Assembly: GCA_021831005.1 (NCBI GenBank)
Contig: JAKBNO010000014.1
Coordinates: forward strand, 1-28,627
DNA length: 28,627 bases
Direction of reading: 5' to 3'
Source of the DNA: Thermoplasmata archaeon
Lineage (GTDB): Archaea; Thermoplasmatota; Thermoplasmata; Thermoplasmatales; GCA-001856825
In this document: positions 1-7,079 of the stretch, piece after piece
Layout of the letters: each line of letters begins with the position of its first letter
Position numbering within the stretch: position 1 is the first letter of the stretch
Translations under genes and position numbers: made by a program
The notes under the pieces: generated by a model
What the model was told of the DNA's origin: nothing
The model's database searches: none
The model's input: only the letters and a program-made list of their open reading frames with translations

Positions 1-1
1 T

Positions 2-730
2 ACGATCGCCTCCGTAGCTTATGAGGAAGATCAGGAATCAATAGTATATTTCAACAACATCAAGAAGAATGCCGAAAGAGTGGGAATGAACTTCACTCCC
101 CTTGTGATCAAGGGAGAGAAATTGTTGGGGACGATAGAGAGGCTCAATACCGATTCGACCTTAGATGCGGTAATCGTCGGAAGACCATTCCCTAAGGGCA
201 TTTCCAACGAAATTGTCTCGGAGGCACTTGATCCGGACAAGGATGCCGACTGCGTAACGTATCAGAATCTTGGACGGCTTTATTTTGGCTTGGAAAGAAT
301 AGCCCCTGCAACACCAAAGGCCTCCCTCGACATCCTGAAACATTATGGTGTTGATTTGAAGGGGAAGAAGGTACTGGTAATAAACAGGTCAGTGACTGTC
401 GGCAGACCACTGTCTCAGATGCTCTTGAACAGGGACGCTACAGTAACCGTAGCGCACAGCAAGACCCAGAACATGGAGGAGTTGATAGAAGAAAATGAGG
501 TTGTATTCCTTGCTGTGGCAAGGGCGGGGTACCTGAAGGCGTCCACTATAAAGTCGAAGAAGACTGTAGTGGATATCGGGATTAACGTGGTAAATGGAAA
601 GGTTAGGGGTGACTTCGAGCTCGATGGAGAAAATGAATTGGTGGACTACACCCCAGTACCAGGGGGAGTCGGGACAGTTACAAGCGTCGAAATACTGAAA
701 AATGCATTGGAACTAGTAAAGTCCAGATAA
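2..730 (+). CDS. folD: FolD, methylenetetrahydrofolate dehydrogenase / cyclohydrolase (5' end outside window)
   Basis: This cytosolic one-carbon enzyme family oxidises 5,10-methylene-THF to methenyl-THF with NAD(P) and usually hydrolyses that to 10-formyl-THF. The reading frame is open from base 2, so the start lies upstream; 242 residues are visible and about 40 N-terminal residues are missing against a family length near 285. Family marks are the Tyr helix (visible Tyr16), DPDKDAD near visible residue 75, a Rossmann segment with VGRPLSQML, and PGGVGTVTS near the C-terminus. By ungapped alignment with human MTHFD1 and E. coli FolD, the catalytic Lys (human K56) is Ile20 with Lys at the next position, and the catalytic Gln (human Q100) is Gly60 in VGRPF. 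Tyr52 and Asp125 equivalents are kept. This suggests a dehydrogenase with weak or no cyclohydrolase activity (inference). The rpl18e operon begins 47 bases downstream with its own promoter. Confidence 0.93.
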   Translation, partial: TIASVAYEEDQESIVYFNNIKKNAERVGMNFTPLVIKGEKLLGTIERLNTDSTLDAVIVGRPFPKGISNEIVSEALDPDKDADCVTYQNLGRLYFGLERIAPATPKASLDILKHYGVDLKGKKVLVINRSVTVGRPLSQMLLNRDATVTVAHSKTQNMEELIEENEVVFLAVARAGYLKASTIKSKKTVVDIGINVVNGKVRGDFELDGENELVDYTPVPGGVGTVTSVEILKNALELVKSR

Positions 731-769
731 CATTTATTAATAGTTATATCATACCTTCCGACCCAGGTG
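731..769 (+). promoter_or_regulatory. Promoter and ribosome binding site of the rpl18e operon
   Basis: A TATA-like run TTTATTAATA at 733-742 lies about 40 bases before the rpl18e ATG. AGGTG at 765-769 is a ribosome binding site eight bases before the ATG at 778. The folD stop is at 728-730, so the ribosomal genes probably start their own transcript here. Confidence 0.55.
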
Positions 770-777
770 CTTAATAA

Positions 778-1134
778 ATGGGTGTAAACGAAAAGGATGA
801 AAGGGAAAAACTTGCGTTAGAGATGAAGAAGACTGCCTTAGATAACGATTCGAGATTCTGGGGCGACGTGGCGACTAGGATCAGAAAGTCTAAGGACAAT
901 CTGGTCGAGGTAAATGTTGGAAAGATTTCACGTTTCGCTGCCACAGACGAGACCGTTGTGGTTCCTGGAGTAGTACTGGGTTCGGGAAGAATCGAGGAAC
1001 CCGTAAAGGTGGCTGCACTGTACTTCTCAAAGTCTGCAAGGTCCAAGATAGAAGGGGCGGGCGGAAAGGCTATTACACTCAGAGAATTGATGAGCGAAAA
1101 TTCGAAAGGCACCAAAGTAAAGATAATAGGGTGA
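778..1134 (+). CDS. rpl18e: Large-subunit ribosomal protein L18e
   Basis: This archaeal/eukaryotic-type ribosomal protein belongs to the L15/L18e fold and binds 23S rRNA in the large subunit. The 118-residue protein has the usual length. It shows the conserved Trp after the N-terminal helix (RFWGDVATRIRKS), the core strand VEVNVGKISR, the signature TVVVPGVVLGSG, and the C-terminal AGGKAITLRELM helix. The ATG at 778 has AGGTG eight bases upstream. It is the first gene of the rpl18e-rpl13-rps9-rpoN-tRNA-Pro unit, an order common in archaea. Its stop TGA (1132-1134) is in the same frame as rpl13, and the L13 start lies only six bases beyond it. No rpoD gene precedes it here; folD does. Confidence 0.96.
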   Translation: MGVNEKDEREKLALEMKKTALDNDSRFWGDVATRIRKSKDNLVEVNVGKISRFAATDETVVVPGVVLGSGRIEEPVKVAALYFSKSARSKIEGAGGKAITLRELMSENSKGTKVKIIG

Positions 1135-1140
1135 TGTGAA

Positions 1141-1572
1141 ATTAGAATAATTGACGGAAGCAATCTGGTACTTGGAAGGGCTTCTTCCTACCTTGCAAAG
1201 GAACTCCTGACAAAAGAAGATGAAATTGTAATAGTGAACGCAGAGAAGGCAGTGGTATCCGGCCGGAAAAGGTTCACCATTGAACACTACAAGATGGAAA
1301 GAGACGTAGGATCTGTCAGAAAGGGACCAAGGTTCCCCAAGGAGGCGGACCGAATATTCAGGAGGACGGTCAGAGGAATGCTGCCAATGAAGAGTTCGAA
1401 AGGGATATCGGCATTCAAGAGATTCAATGTCTATATCGGGGTACCCATAAAGTTCACCGGAAAAGAAATTGAAAAATTGGAAGAATTTCAGAACAAACAC
1501 GTTGCGAATGTCATGACGCTGTATGATGTTTGCAAAGAATTGGGATCAAAAGTGATTGTAGATGGTAATTGA
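1141..1572 (+). CDS. rpl13: Large-subunit ribosomal protein L13, apparently with an ATT start codon
   Basis: L13 is a core large-subunit protein. The protein begins with the typical archaeal pattern (M)RIIDGSNLVLGR, followed by ASSYLAKELL, the conserved IVNAEKAVVSGR, and KGPRFPKEADRIFRRTVRGM. No ATG, GTG or TTG exists in frame between the rpl18e stop and the conserved N-terminus. The ATT at 1141 aligns exactly with the expected initiator Met and has GGTGAT (1130-1135) five bases upstream, so I place the start there, giving 143 residues. The next in-frame ATG (1234) would delete the first 31 conserved residues. An alternative is one missing A in the GAAATT run, which would make the GTG at 1136 the start. 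The 3' end overlaps rps9 by 11 bases in another frame. Confidence 0.9.
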   Translation: MRIIDGSNLVLGRASSYLAKELLTKEDEIVIVNAEKAVVSGRKRFTIEHYKMERDVGSVRKGPRFPKEADRIFRRTVRGMLPMKSSKGISAFKRFNVYIGVPIKFTGKEIEKLEEFQNKHVANVMTLYDVCKELGSKVIVDGN

Positions 1573-1957
1573 GACAAGCGGGGCCAGGAAGACGGCCGTT
1601 GCACGTGCAACAATCAAGGAAGGAAAGGGAAGGATAAGGATAAACGGGGTTCCAGTCGAGATATACCAACCTGAACTTGCCAAACTCAAGATGATGGAAC
1701 CTGTCATGCTTGCTGGAGACAAGATTTCCAAGGTCGACATTGCAGTAAATATGAGAGGCGGAGGAGTGATAGGCCAAGCTGAAGCGGCTAGAACGGCCAT
1801 CTCCAGAGCGCTGGTCGATTTCTTCAAAGACCAGGAGCTTGAAAAGATTTTCAAAGATTATGATAGGAGTCTGCTCGTAAGTGATGTGAGAAGAAAACTC
1901 CCGAAGAAGCCTGGAGGAAGCGGGGCCAGGAAGAAGAAACAGAAGTCTTACAGGTGA
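1562..1957 (+). CDS. rps9: Small-subunit ribosomal protein S9
   Basis: This 131-residue protein matches archaeal S9 (uS9), whose basic C-terminal tail reaches the P-site tRNA anticodon loop. It starts with the conserved SGARKTAVARATIKEGKGRI and has GVPVEIYQPELA, the glycine-rich NMRGGGVIGQAEAARTAISRAL, and a Lys/Arg-rich tail ending in KKKQKSYR. The ATG at 1562 lies inside the last codons of rpl13, and the 11-base overlap implies translational coupling. It is followed after four bases by rpoN. Nothing is unusual in the sequence. Confidence 0.97.
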   Translation: MVIETSGARKTAVARATIKEGKGRIRINGVPVEIYQPELAKLKMMEPVMLAGDKISKVDIAVNMRGGGVIGQAEAARTAISRALVDFFKDQELEKIFKDYDRSLLVSDVRRKLPKKPGGSGARKKKQKSYR

Positions 1958-1961
1958 AAAA

Positions 1962-2183
1962 ATGATTATTCCTGTCAGGTGTTTCAGCTGTGGAAGGGTC
2001 ATCGGATCCGATTATGTTCGATTCACGAACAAGGTGGAGGAAATTAGGAAATCAAAGAACAGGGAAGCGAATTCTGAAGAGATTTCCGGTATCCTGGACG
2101 ATCTGAATGTCGTACGATACTGTTGCAGAAGAATGATCCTTTCTAACGCGGAACTCCTAGAAGAAATTTTACCATTTGACTGA
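1962..2183 (+). CDS. rpoN: DNA-directed RNA polymerase subunit N (Rpb10 homologue)
   Basis: RpoN is a small zinc-binding subunit that helps assemble the D-L platform of archaeal RNA polymerase. The 73-residue sequence opens with MIIPVRCFSCGRVIG, giving the CxxC pair, and has the second zinc pair in RYCCRRMILSN, the atypical adjacent cysteines diagnostic of Rpb10/RpoN. Length is typical (about 65-75). It sits four bases after rps9, the usual archaeal context. The TGA stop at 2181-2183 is followed after one base by a tRNA-Pro gene, so the mRNA 3' end is probably made by tRNA processing. Confidence 0.96.
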   Translation: MIIPVRCFSCGRVIGSDYVRFTNKVEEIRKSKNREANSEEISGILDDLNVVRYCCRRMILSNAELLEEILPFD

Positions 2184-2184
2184 A

Positions 2185-2259
2185 GGGGCCATAGGGTAGA
2201 TTGGACCATCCTACCAGCTTGGGGTGTTGGTGACCCGAGTTCAAATCTCGGTGGCCCCA
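2185..2259 (+). tRNA. tRNA-Pro, anticodon GGG
   Basis: A complete cloverleaf can be drawn by eye. The acceptor stem GGGGCCA (2185-2191) pairs with TGGCCCC (2252-2258), with discriminator A at 2259. The D stem is GGGT/ATCC. The anticodon stem CCAGC (2214-2218)/GTTGG (2226-2230) closes the seven-base loop TTGGGGT, with anticodon GGG at 2221-2223 reading CCC and CCU. The T stem CCGAG/CTCGG closes the loop TTCAAAT (2240-2246). No intron and no encoded CCA. The junction before the anticodon stem has two bases where one is usual, and the variable loop has four. It starts one base after the rpoN stop and most likely shares its transcript. Confidence 0.95.
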
Positions 2260-2285
2260 TCTAATTCAACATCAGTTATTTCACA

Positions 2286-2291
2286 TTTTTT
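2286..2291 (+). terminator. T-run terminator after tRNA-Pro
   Basis: A run of six T lies 27 bases after the tRNA 3' end and just before the 3' end of the convergent acetyltransferase gene. Archaeal RNA polymerase terminates at such T-rich stretches. No hairpin is needed or obvious. Confidence 0.4.
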
Positions 2292-2297
2292 GTTCCG

Positions 2298-3083
2298 TTA
2301 TAATCCCCACAACTGATACTCTGTCACTTTCTTGAATCCCATATGCTCGTAAAGTGGATGCCCCATTTCTGTAGCCTCCAAACAACTCGTGACGCACCCT
2401 TCTTTAGCTCCATCCATTATAGCTCTCCACGTTATTGCTTCTGCATATCCCCGTCTTCGGAATTCCTTCACTGTCCCGACAAAGTAGATACCTGCTAGAT
2501 TTCCTGTCTTGTAACGAAGTGAGGTTGCAACCGGGGTTTCACCAAAAAGACCTATGTAAAGGGTTGCCCCGGGTATGGAGGAACCAATTTGATCCAGTGG
2601 AATGTTCACATCTGTATCATCGTCCGGAAACAATCCATGTCCAAAGCTCAGACTACTGACTTCCAAAAACATTTCGAGATCCTTCAAAGAACTCACTTCT
2701 CTGATATTCAATTCGGTTGAAGATTCAGGAATCTTGTCTGGTAACGGATCCAAAATCATTCCTGGACTGACCTCTTGAAGCTTCAATTTCATCTCTTCTA
2801 TCAGGGGTTTGAGATCTTCCACAATATTCGGCAATGTTATGAGCCGCCAGGGCAGTCCAGAAGCGACATACAGTTCTTTTATTCGATCTGTCAGTTTTTC
2901 GATATTGACCGGTTTGTCAAAAGCAAAAACACTGTTGTACTCAGGAGAGGGAAGACCGGAATTGATCAATGAAACGCCTTCGAAATTTTCAACAGTCCCT
3001 CCAGGTATGATCGAAGAGAAAGAACTCAGCAACGACTCCCAATTTTCGGTGCACAAAATCTCCAACTTGGACCTAACGAGCAT
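2298..3083 (-). CDS. GNAT-family N-acetyltransferase
   Basis: The 261-residue protein has an N-terminal part of about 125 residues with no family I recognise, then a C-terminal GNAT acetyl-CoA transferase domain (roughly 130-261). The acetyl-CoA pyrophosphate-binding motif A is visible as FVGTVKEFRRRGYAEAIT, with the R-R-x-G-x-A pattern on the helix cap. It is followed by GCVTSCLEAT and the terminal motif HPLYEHMGFKKVTEYQLW, the usual YxxxGF strand. The layout resembles other archaeal two-part GNAT proteins in which the N-terminal half is a degenerate GNAT-like repeat, but that is inference. The substrate cannot be told. The ATG at 3083 is the only good start. The gene is convergent with tRNA-Pro and no strong promoter was seen upstream. 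Confidence 0.85.
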   Translation of the reverse strand: MLVRSKLEILCTENWESLLSSFSSIIPGGTVENFEGVSLINSGLPSPEYNSVFAFDKPVNIEKLTDRIKELYVASGLPWRLITLPNIVEDLKPLIEEMKLKLQEVSPGMILDPLPDKIPESSTELNIREVSSLKDLEMFLEVSSLSFGHGLFPDDDTDVNIPLDQIGSSIPGATLYIGLFGETPVATSLRYKTGNLAGIYFVGTVKEFRRRGYAEAITWRAIMDGAKEGCVTSCLEATEMGHPLYEHMGFKKVTEYQLWGL

Positions 3084-3218
3084 GTTATACCCAGACTGGA
3101 ATCTCCTACGGTGGTTAATCGTTTTCGGACCTCATTCCCCCGTCGTGACAATAGAGGCAAATTGATCTCTTCGAATGACCAGCAACCATACCAATATTTT
3201 CGCGGATGAAATTTCATG

Positions 3219-3230
3219 AAGTATAAATAT
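3219..3230 (+). promoter_or_regulatory. TATA-like box before the broken small ORF
   Basis: AGTATAAATATT is close to the archaeal TATA consensus and ends 20 bases before the ATG at 3250, so transcription would begin almost at the ATG (leaderless). Its presence is the main reason to regard 3250-3456 as a former or real gene. Confidence 0.4.
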
Positions 3231-3249
3231 TGCCAGAAACAAGATAAAC

Positions 3250-3456
3250 ATGCAATATAATTCAAAAACAGTAGCAGAAGCTATCAACTGGAGGTGGACC
3301 TTTTATCGGGGCCACGAGGAATGATGCCGACATTTTCTTGAAAATGCCGTTTGGCTTGCAAAGAGACAGAGGGAGTGGAAAAAAGAAGTTTGGCGCCCGA
3401 ACCTTGCATGGAAGCTTGATGGCGCAAGTGCAAAGACACCGAATAAGAAAAAGTGA
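3250..3456 (+). pseudogene. Small Trp-rich ORF interrupted by an in-frame TGA
   Basis: An ATG at 3250 opens a 24-codon frame that stops at TGA (3322-3324). The same frame then continues for 43 more codons, starting CRHFLENAVWLAK, to a second TGA at 3454-3456. Both halves share an unusual composition, rich in Trp, Arg and Lys (AINWRWTFYRG before the stop; EWKKEVWRPNLAWK after it). This suggests a single small basic protein of about 67 residues in which one codon, possibly TGG, became TGA. I do not recognise a family. Other genes in the window end in TGA, so TGA is a stop in this genome. It could also be chance, or remain as a 24-residue peptide. It lies in a 481-base gap between two minus-strand genes. 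Confidence 0.35.
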
Positions 3457-3564
3457 GCCTCTGTAACCGCTGATCACCCAACTTTATCTGATTTCTCTCT
3501 GATTGATTGAGGTGGATGTGAGAATGGTGAAACCTCGATATTTTCTTCGCAGGTAGGTAACAGA

Positions 3565-4227
3565 TCAAACTCTCAAAACGTAAAACAGCGATATCAAAAT
3601 CGTAACCGATAGCAACAGGACTGTTTCTGTCATACCAACTGGACGGAGTCCTTTGGTCTTCAGCGCTATGGGAATTCTAGCTACGGACACTGAAAAAACC
3701 AGGAAAACTGGATTTAGAATGACCAAGGCTACTGGTACCAGATCATAGAGCAAAAGGTTCCTTGCACCTGACAGTTTAGCCCTGACAGTGAACTCAGAAC
3801 CAATCATGTAAACGAAGAGCGAACCTATCAACAGAATTTCCCTATTGGCGATAAGTCCGATTGTTTCAACGAAGAGTATCACAAATGCAAGTATGCCTGA
3901 AACTGTCCCGAGATATGACAGTTTCCTGGAGGCAAGAAATATTCTCAAGGCATAGGTGAGGAAGAAAATCGTGTACGGTACTATCAATCGATAATCAATG
4001 TAGATAGATGCGATGGATGCAGCGACGAGGATAATCATCCATGCCGTATCAATTTGCGATTTCCACAACCTTTTGAATGGCACATCGTACAGAAACAGCC
4101 CCATCCATATTGGGACCCAGTAGAGGATTGAAATGAAATAGCCCCTTGTCAGTATCGCAAGAACAATGGAAGAGCCCCCTAGTATGATAGAACTGAAGAT
4201 GTTTCCGTGTTCAACAGGTCTCCTCAT
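3565..4227 (-). CDS. Polytopic membrane protein, YwiC-like (weak)
   Basis: This 220-residue protein is almost entirely hydrophobic, with about seven or eight likely membrane helices. The N-terminus MRRPVEHGNIFS has the Pro-x-x-His-Gly pattern and the C-terminal part has KTKGLRPVGMTETVLLL. Together these recall the YwiC-like membrane family, whose role is unknown; I give that match low weight. It would sit in the cytoplasmic membrane. It starts 58 bases after the prpD-family gene on the same strand, and the gap holds an AT-rich CATTAATTAATC element, so it could be expressed separately or with it. Confidence 0.75.
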   Translation of the reverse strand: MRRPVEHGNIFSSIILGGSSIVLAILTRGYFISILYWVPIWMGLFLYDVPFKRLWKSQIDTAWMIILVAASIASIYIDYRLIVPYTIFFLTYALRIFLASRKLSYLGTVSGILAFVILFVETIGLIANREILLIGSLFVYMIGSEFTVRAKLSGARNLLLYDLVPVALVILNPVFLVFSVSVARIPIALKTKGLRPVGMTETVLLLSVTILISLFYVLRV

Positions 4228-4285
4228 AGATGGAAATAAAATAGGATTAATTAATGATTTAGTCTTAGGTGTGAGAAACCAAGTT

Positions 4286-5611
4286 CTATTCGAAATTCAC
4301 CGCTTCCAGCAAGTCCCTAGTCGATGACCTGTCGAAATCCTTGCCCAACTCTATCAGTCTCTTTACCTTTTCAGGATCCTTTATGAGCCTGTGCCCCTTG
4401 TTTTCCAGGTCCTTCCAGTCGTAAGGATTCTTGAAGTGCCCTTTCGGAACTGTGACCTCCTTTTGCTGTTCTCCGGCCCTTGTCTTAACAGATATCTTTA
4501 CAGGAAGATATTCCGGGTACATCTCATCATACTCCTTGGTGACTTCAAAGTCCATTGAATCTATCAGTTTGAGAATTGACGGGTCGTTCAGGTACTTGGG
4601 TTCAAAGGAAGATGTGTTTGGTTCTCCGTAAGCCAAGGTATAAGCAATCATGTAGGGGAGGCTGTGATCCGCTGTCTCTTTTGTCTTAGGTCTGAGCTTT
4701 TCTGGGTCCTTCACAATGATCCTGTGGGCAACGGAGAACGTGTCAACATGAATCTTTGATATTTCTTCGCCATTTAACTGATTCTTGATCCACAACGCGG
4801 ATTCTATCGCGCTCATTGCGTGATATTCGACGGGAAAATTCTTGATCATGGTCCTTACGATCCTGTTCTTCTCCAGATCGACCTTAATGTTGCCGGTGAC
4901 CTGCTTGAAAAAGCCCATTTCTCCTTCAAATATTGGAGAAGGACCCGTAAACCCTTCATTTGCAAGCAGGGAAGCAAAGACCGAATTTCTGGAGGCATTT
5001 GCAGCAGTACATCCCTTCCACATGCTGAGTTCTCCTGCTCTTGTCTGTCTCATTGAAATGTTGTTGTTGAGTGCAAGGTTGAGGGTGTTGATGAACCTTG
5101 ACTTGTCGAAGTGATTCAGCACTCCAAGACCTGCCGCCGACGAGATAGATATATATGTGACGTGATCCCAACCCCTATCCCTGATTGAATAGGCATCTGC
5201 CAAGGCTCCGACCACCTGGTAAGCTGTTGCGAGGGCCTTGAGGACGTGCATTCCGCTCTCGTTGGAAGAGTAACCATAGCTCAAGAGCGGAGGTACGTTG
5301 TCAGATGGATGCAGTGCTTCCTTGGAAAGATATGTATCGTTGTAGTCAAGATATCTGGTCATTGAGCCATTAATGTAGGTCGCAATGTCAACAGAAGCCT
5401 TCCTCTTATCGTAGTAGATTGGAGCATCAATCTTTCCCGATGAAGGAAGGAGTGCGCGCTTGGATATTTGGACTGCGTCCGCATTTCTTGCGCCATAGGA
5501 AACAAACAATGAATCCACTATTCTTTTTTTGAGTTCCTCAGTTGTTGATTTATCTTTCAAAAGATCATCTATGTGGAGACTGTACTCATAGATTTGCTCA
5601 TCTAGATTCAA
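4286..5611 (-). CDS. prpD: MmgE/PrpD family protein, probable 2-methylcitrate dehydratase
   Basis: PrpD-family enzymes dehydrate 2-methylcitrate (propionate oxidation) or related hydroxy acids such as cis-aconitate precursors. The 441-residue length fits the family (about 450). Seen are RYLDYNDTYLSKEALHPSDN near residue 85, matching the family pattern in which D-x-N/D-D and HPSD residues line the active site, then NNISMRQTRAGELSMWKG near 185-200, the mid-protein signature, and FPVEYHAMSAIESAL near 260. The start is a TTG at 5609-5611 with GGTGATC just upstream (5614-5620), and no in-frame ATG lies near it. No methylcitrate synthase or lyase is in the window, so the substrate stays open. Confidence 0.9.
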   Translation of the reverse strand: MNLDEQIYEYSLHIDDLLKDKSTTEELKKRIVDSLFVSYGARNADAVQISKRALLPSSGKIDAPIYYDKRKASVDIATYINGSMTRYLDYNDTYLSKEALHPSDNVPPLLSYGYSSNESGMHVLKALATAYQVVGALADAYSIRDRGWDHVTYISISSAAGLGVLNHFDKSRFINTLNLALNNNISMRQTRAGELSMWKGCTAANASRNSVFASLLANEGFTGPSPIFEGEMGFFKQVTGNIKVDLEKNRIVRTMIKNFPVEYHAMSAIESALWIKNQLNGEEISKIHVDTFSVAHRIIVKDPEKLRPKTKETADHSLPYMIAYTLAYGEPNTSSFEPKYLNDPSILKLIDSMDFEVTKEYDEMYPEYLPVKISVKTRAGEQQKEVTVPKGHFKNPYDWKDLENKGHRLIKDPEKVKRLIELGKDFDRSSTRDLLEAVNFE

Positions 5612-5818
5612 GAGATCACCCTACCTGAAAATAATTTCTTCTACTAATGTACTACTATCTTTGAAGTGGGTAATCAAGAATATTCAAACTCTGCCATCTT
5701 TGGGACGCCAGTTCATTTACTTTTGATTTTTCCTTAAAATTTGCAACCACCATTCAATATGGTAGTATAACTCAGCCTCTCGACTGAAATACTCAAAGTC
5801 AAATCTAGCCATAATTTT

Positions 5819-5836
5819 GACATTAAAATTTTCTAT
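5819..5836 (+). promoter_or_regulatory. Possible promoter of the methylthiotransferase gene
   Basis: An AT-rich run with ATTAAAATTTTCTAT lies 36-50 bases before the ATG at 5872. It sits in the 260-base divergent gap between prpD and this gene. No convincing ribosome binding site is seen before the ATG. A short out-of-frame ORF (ATG at 5862, eight codons) overlaps the start. Confidence 0.3.
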
Positions 5837-5871
5837 ACCGGTATGTTAGGGATTCAATAAAATGAATCAAA

Positions 5872-7038
5872 ATGAAATTCTTCCTTGAAAACTATGGTTG
5901 CACTCTAAATCAAGCACAGGGGGAAATGATAGCCACTTCTCTAATCTCTCAAGGGAACCAGTTGGTGGGAGAGCTTGAGTCTGCGGATTCAGTTTTGATT
6001 TCTACTTGCGTAGTCATAAAACACACCGAAGACAAAATGAAAACCCGAATAGATGAGCTAAAGAGACAGGGGAAGGAAGTCATTGTCTCTGGCTGTTTGA
6101 CCCATCCTCAATCTAAAGGTGTTAGAAGAATGGATTTCTCCGCATCATATGGGAGTCTTCCAATCCTCAAAGAGGGAGACTTGAGCGTCGGGATCCCAAT
6201 AGCCGAAGGGTGTGATGGGGGATGTTCGTTTTGCATCTCAAGAATCGCTAGAGGAAGACTCAAGAGCTTTGAAGAGGAAAAGATTCTTTGGAAGATAACC
6301 GAAATGGTTGCGAAGGGAGCCAAGGAAATTCGCCTGACCGCTCTGGATACGGGCTCCTACGGTCAAGACAAATCGAAGACGCTGTCAGATCTTATGGATA
6401 AGATCGTCAACCTTGAAGGCGATTTCAAAGTAAGAATTGGAATGATGGAACCAGAAAATGCCAGCTCTATAATAGACGGATTGATTGAAGTGATGAAATC
6501 AGAAAAAGTGTACCGATTCCTGCACATACCGTTTCAGAGCGGAGATCCAGTGATTCTGAGGAAAATGGGCAGGCAGTACAGGATAGAGAAATTCTTAGAC
6601 GTTGTCAGAAAATTTCGGAATGCCTTCCCTACCGGAATCCTCAGCACAGACGTGATTGTGGGTTTTCCTTATGAATCGGTCGAGGGCCTCAAGGCGACGG
6701 CCGATGTTGTGAAGGAAGTGAGACCTGAAATCCTCAACGTGACCAAGTATTCTCCGAGGCCCGGTACAGCGGCATATGGATGGAAAATACCTCCTACGAA
6801 CCAAACGGCTCAATGGAGCCAGATCCTAAACGAAATTCACAGAGATGTTTCGGAGAGATCTCTCAGAAGATTCGTCGGAAAAGAAACAGAAATCAGACTG
6901 ATGGAACTTGGAAAGAATGGTGCCTTCCTGGGAAGAGATCAGGATTATCATCCTGTGATAATTAAGACAGGAAAACTGGGGGAAAAGAAGAGAGTCAAGA
7001 TTGTGGATAGCTCCCAATTTTACCTCATTGCAAAATAA
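5872..7038 (+). CDS. tRNA threonylcarbamoyladenosine methylthiotransferase, MtaB/CDKAL1 type (radical SAM)
   Basis: This enzyme family adds a methylthio group to t6A37 in tRNAs reading ANN codons, stabilising codon pairing. Three parts are visible. The N-terminal UPF0004 domain has NYGCTLNQAQGEM with Cys10, STCVV with Cys46 and SGCLTH with Cys75, ligands of the auxiliary iron-sulfur cluster. The radical SAM core has EGCDGGCSFCISR with Cys114, Cys118 and Cys121, then later HIPFQSGD and DVIVGFPYES. The C-terminal TRAM-like RNA-binding domain spans about residues 325-388. The 388-residue length is slightly short for the family. The start with MKFFLENYGC agrees with relatives. It stands divergent from prpD and is followed by a separately promoted YCII-like gene. 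Confidence 0.93.
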   Translation: MKFFLENYGCTLNQAQGEMIATSLISQGNQLVGELESADSVLISTCVVIKHTEDKMKTRIDELKRQGKEVIVSGCLTHPQSKGVRRMDFSASYGSLPILKEGDLSVGIPIAEGCDGGCSFCISRIARGRLKSFEEEKILWKITEMVAKGAKEIRLTALDTGSYGQDKSKTLSDLMDKIVNLEGDFKVRIGMMEPENASSIIDGLIEVMKSEKVYRFLHIPFQSGDPVILRKMGRQYRIEKFLDVVRKFRNAFPTGILSTDVIVGFPYESVEGLKATADVVKEVRPEILNVTKYSPRPGTAAYGWKIPPTNQTAQWSQILNEIHRDVSERSLRRFVGKETEIRLMELGKNGAFLGRDQDYHPVIIKTGKLGEKKRVKIVDSSQFYLIAK

Positions 7039-7079
7039 TGAGCAGGAACTGTATAATAACTCGTTTCTAATCTGTAAAT

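Noticed and set aside
1132..1140. L18e-L13 fusion by read-through of the TGA at 1132-1134
   Set aside because: Both proteins have normal ends and starts, and a strong ribosome binding site spans the junction, so separate initiation is simpler than read-through.
3322..3324. TGA read as a sense codon (Trp or selenocysteine) in this genome
   Set aside because: Several clearly real genes end with TGA exactly where their families end (rpl18e, rpl13, rpoN), and no selenocysteine-type hairpin was recognised, so general TGA recoding is not supported.
3262..3477. A 71-codon minus-strand frame in the GNAT-membrane protein gap
   Set aside because: It is Cys/Pro/Phe-rich in a shadow-like way; the opposite strand has the better promoter and a more protein-like sequence.
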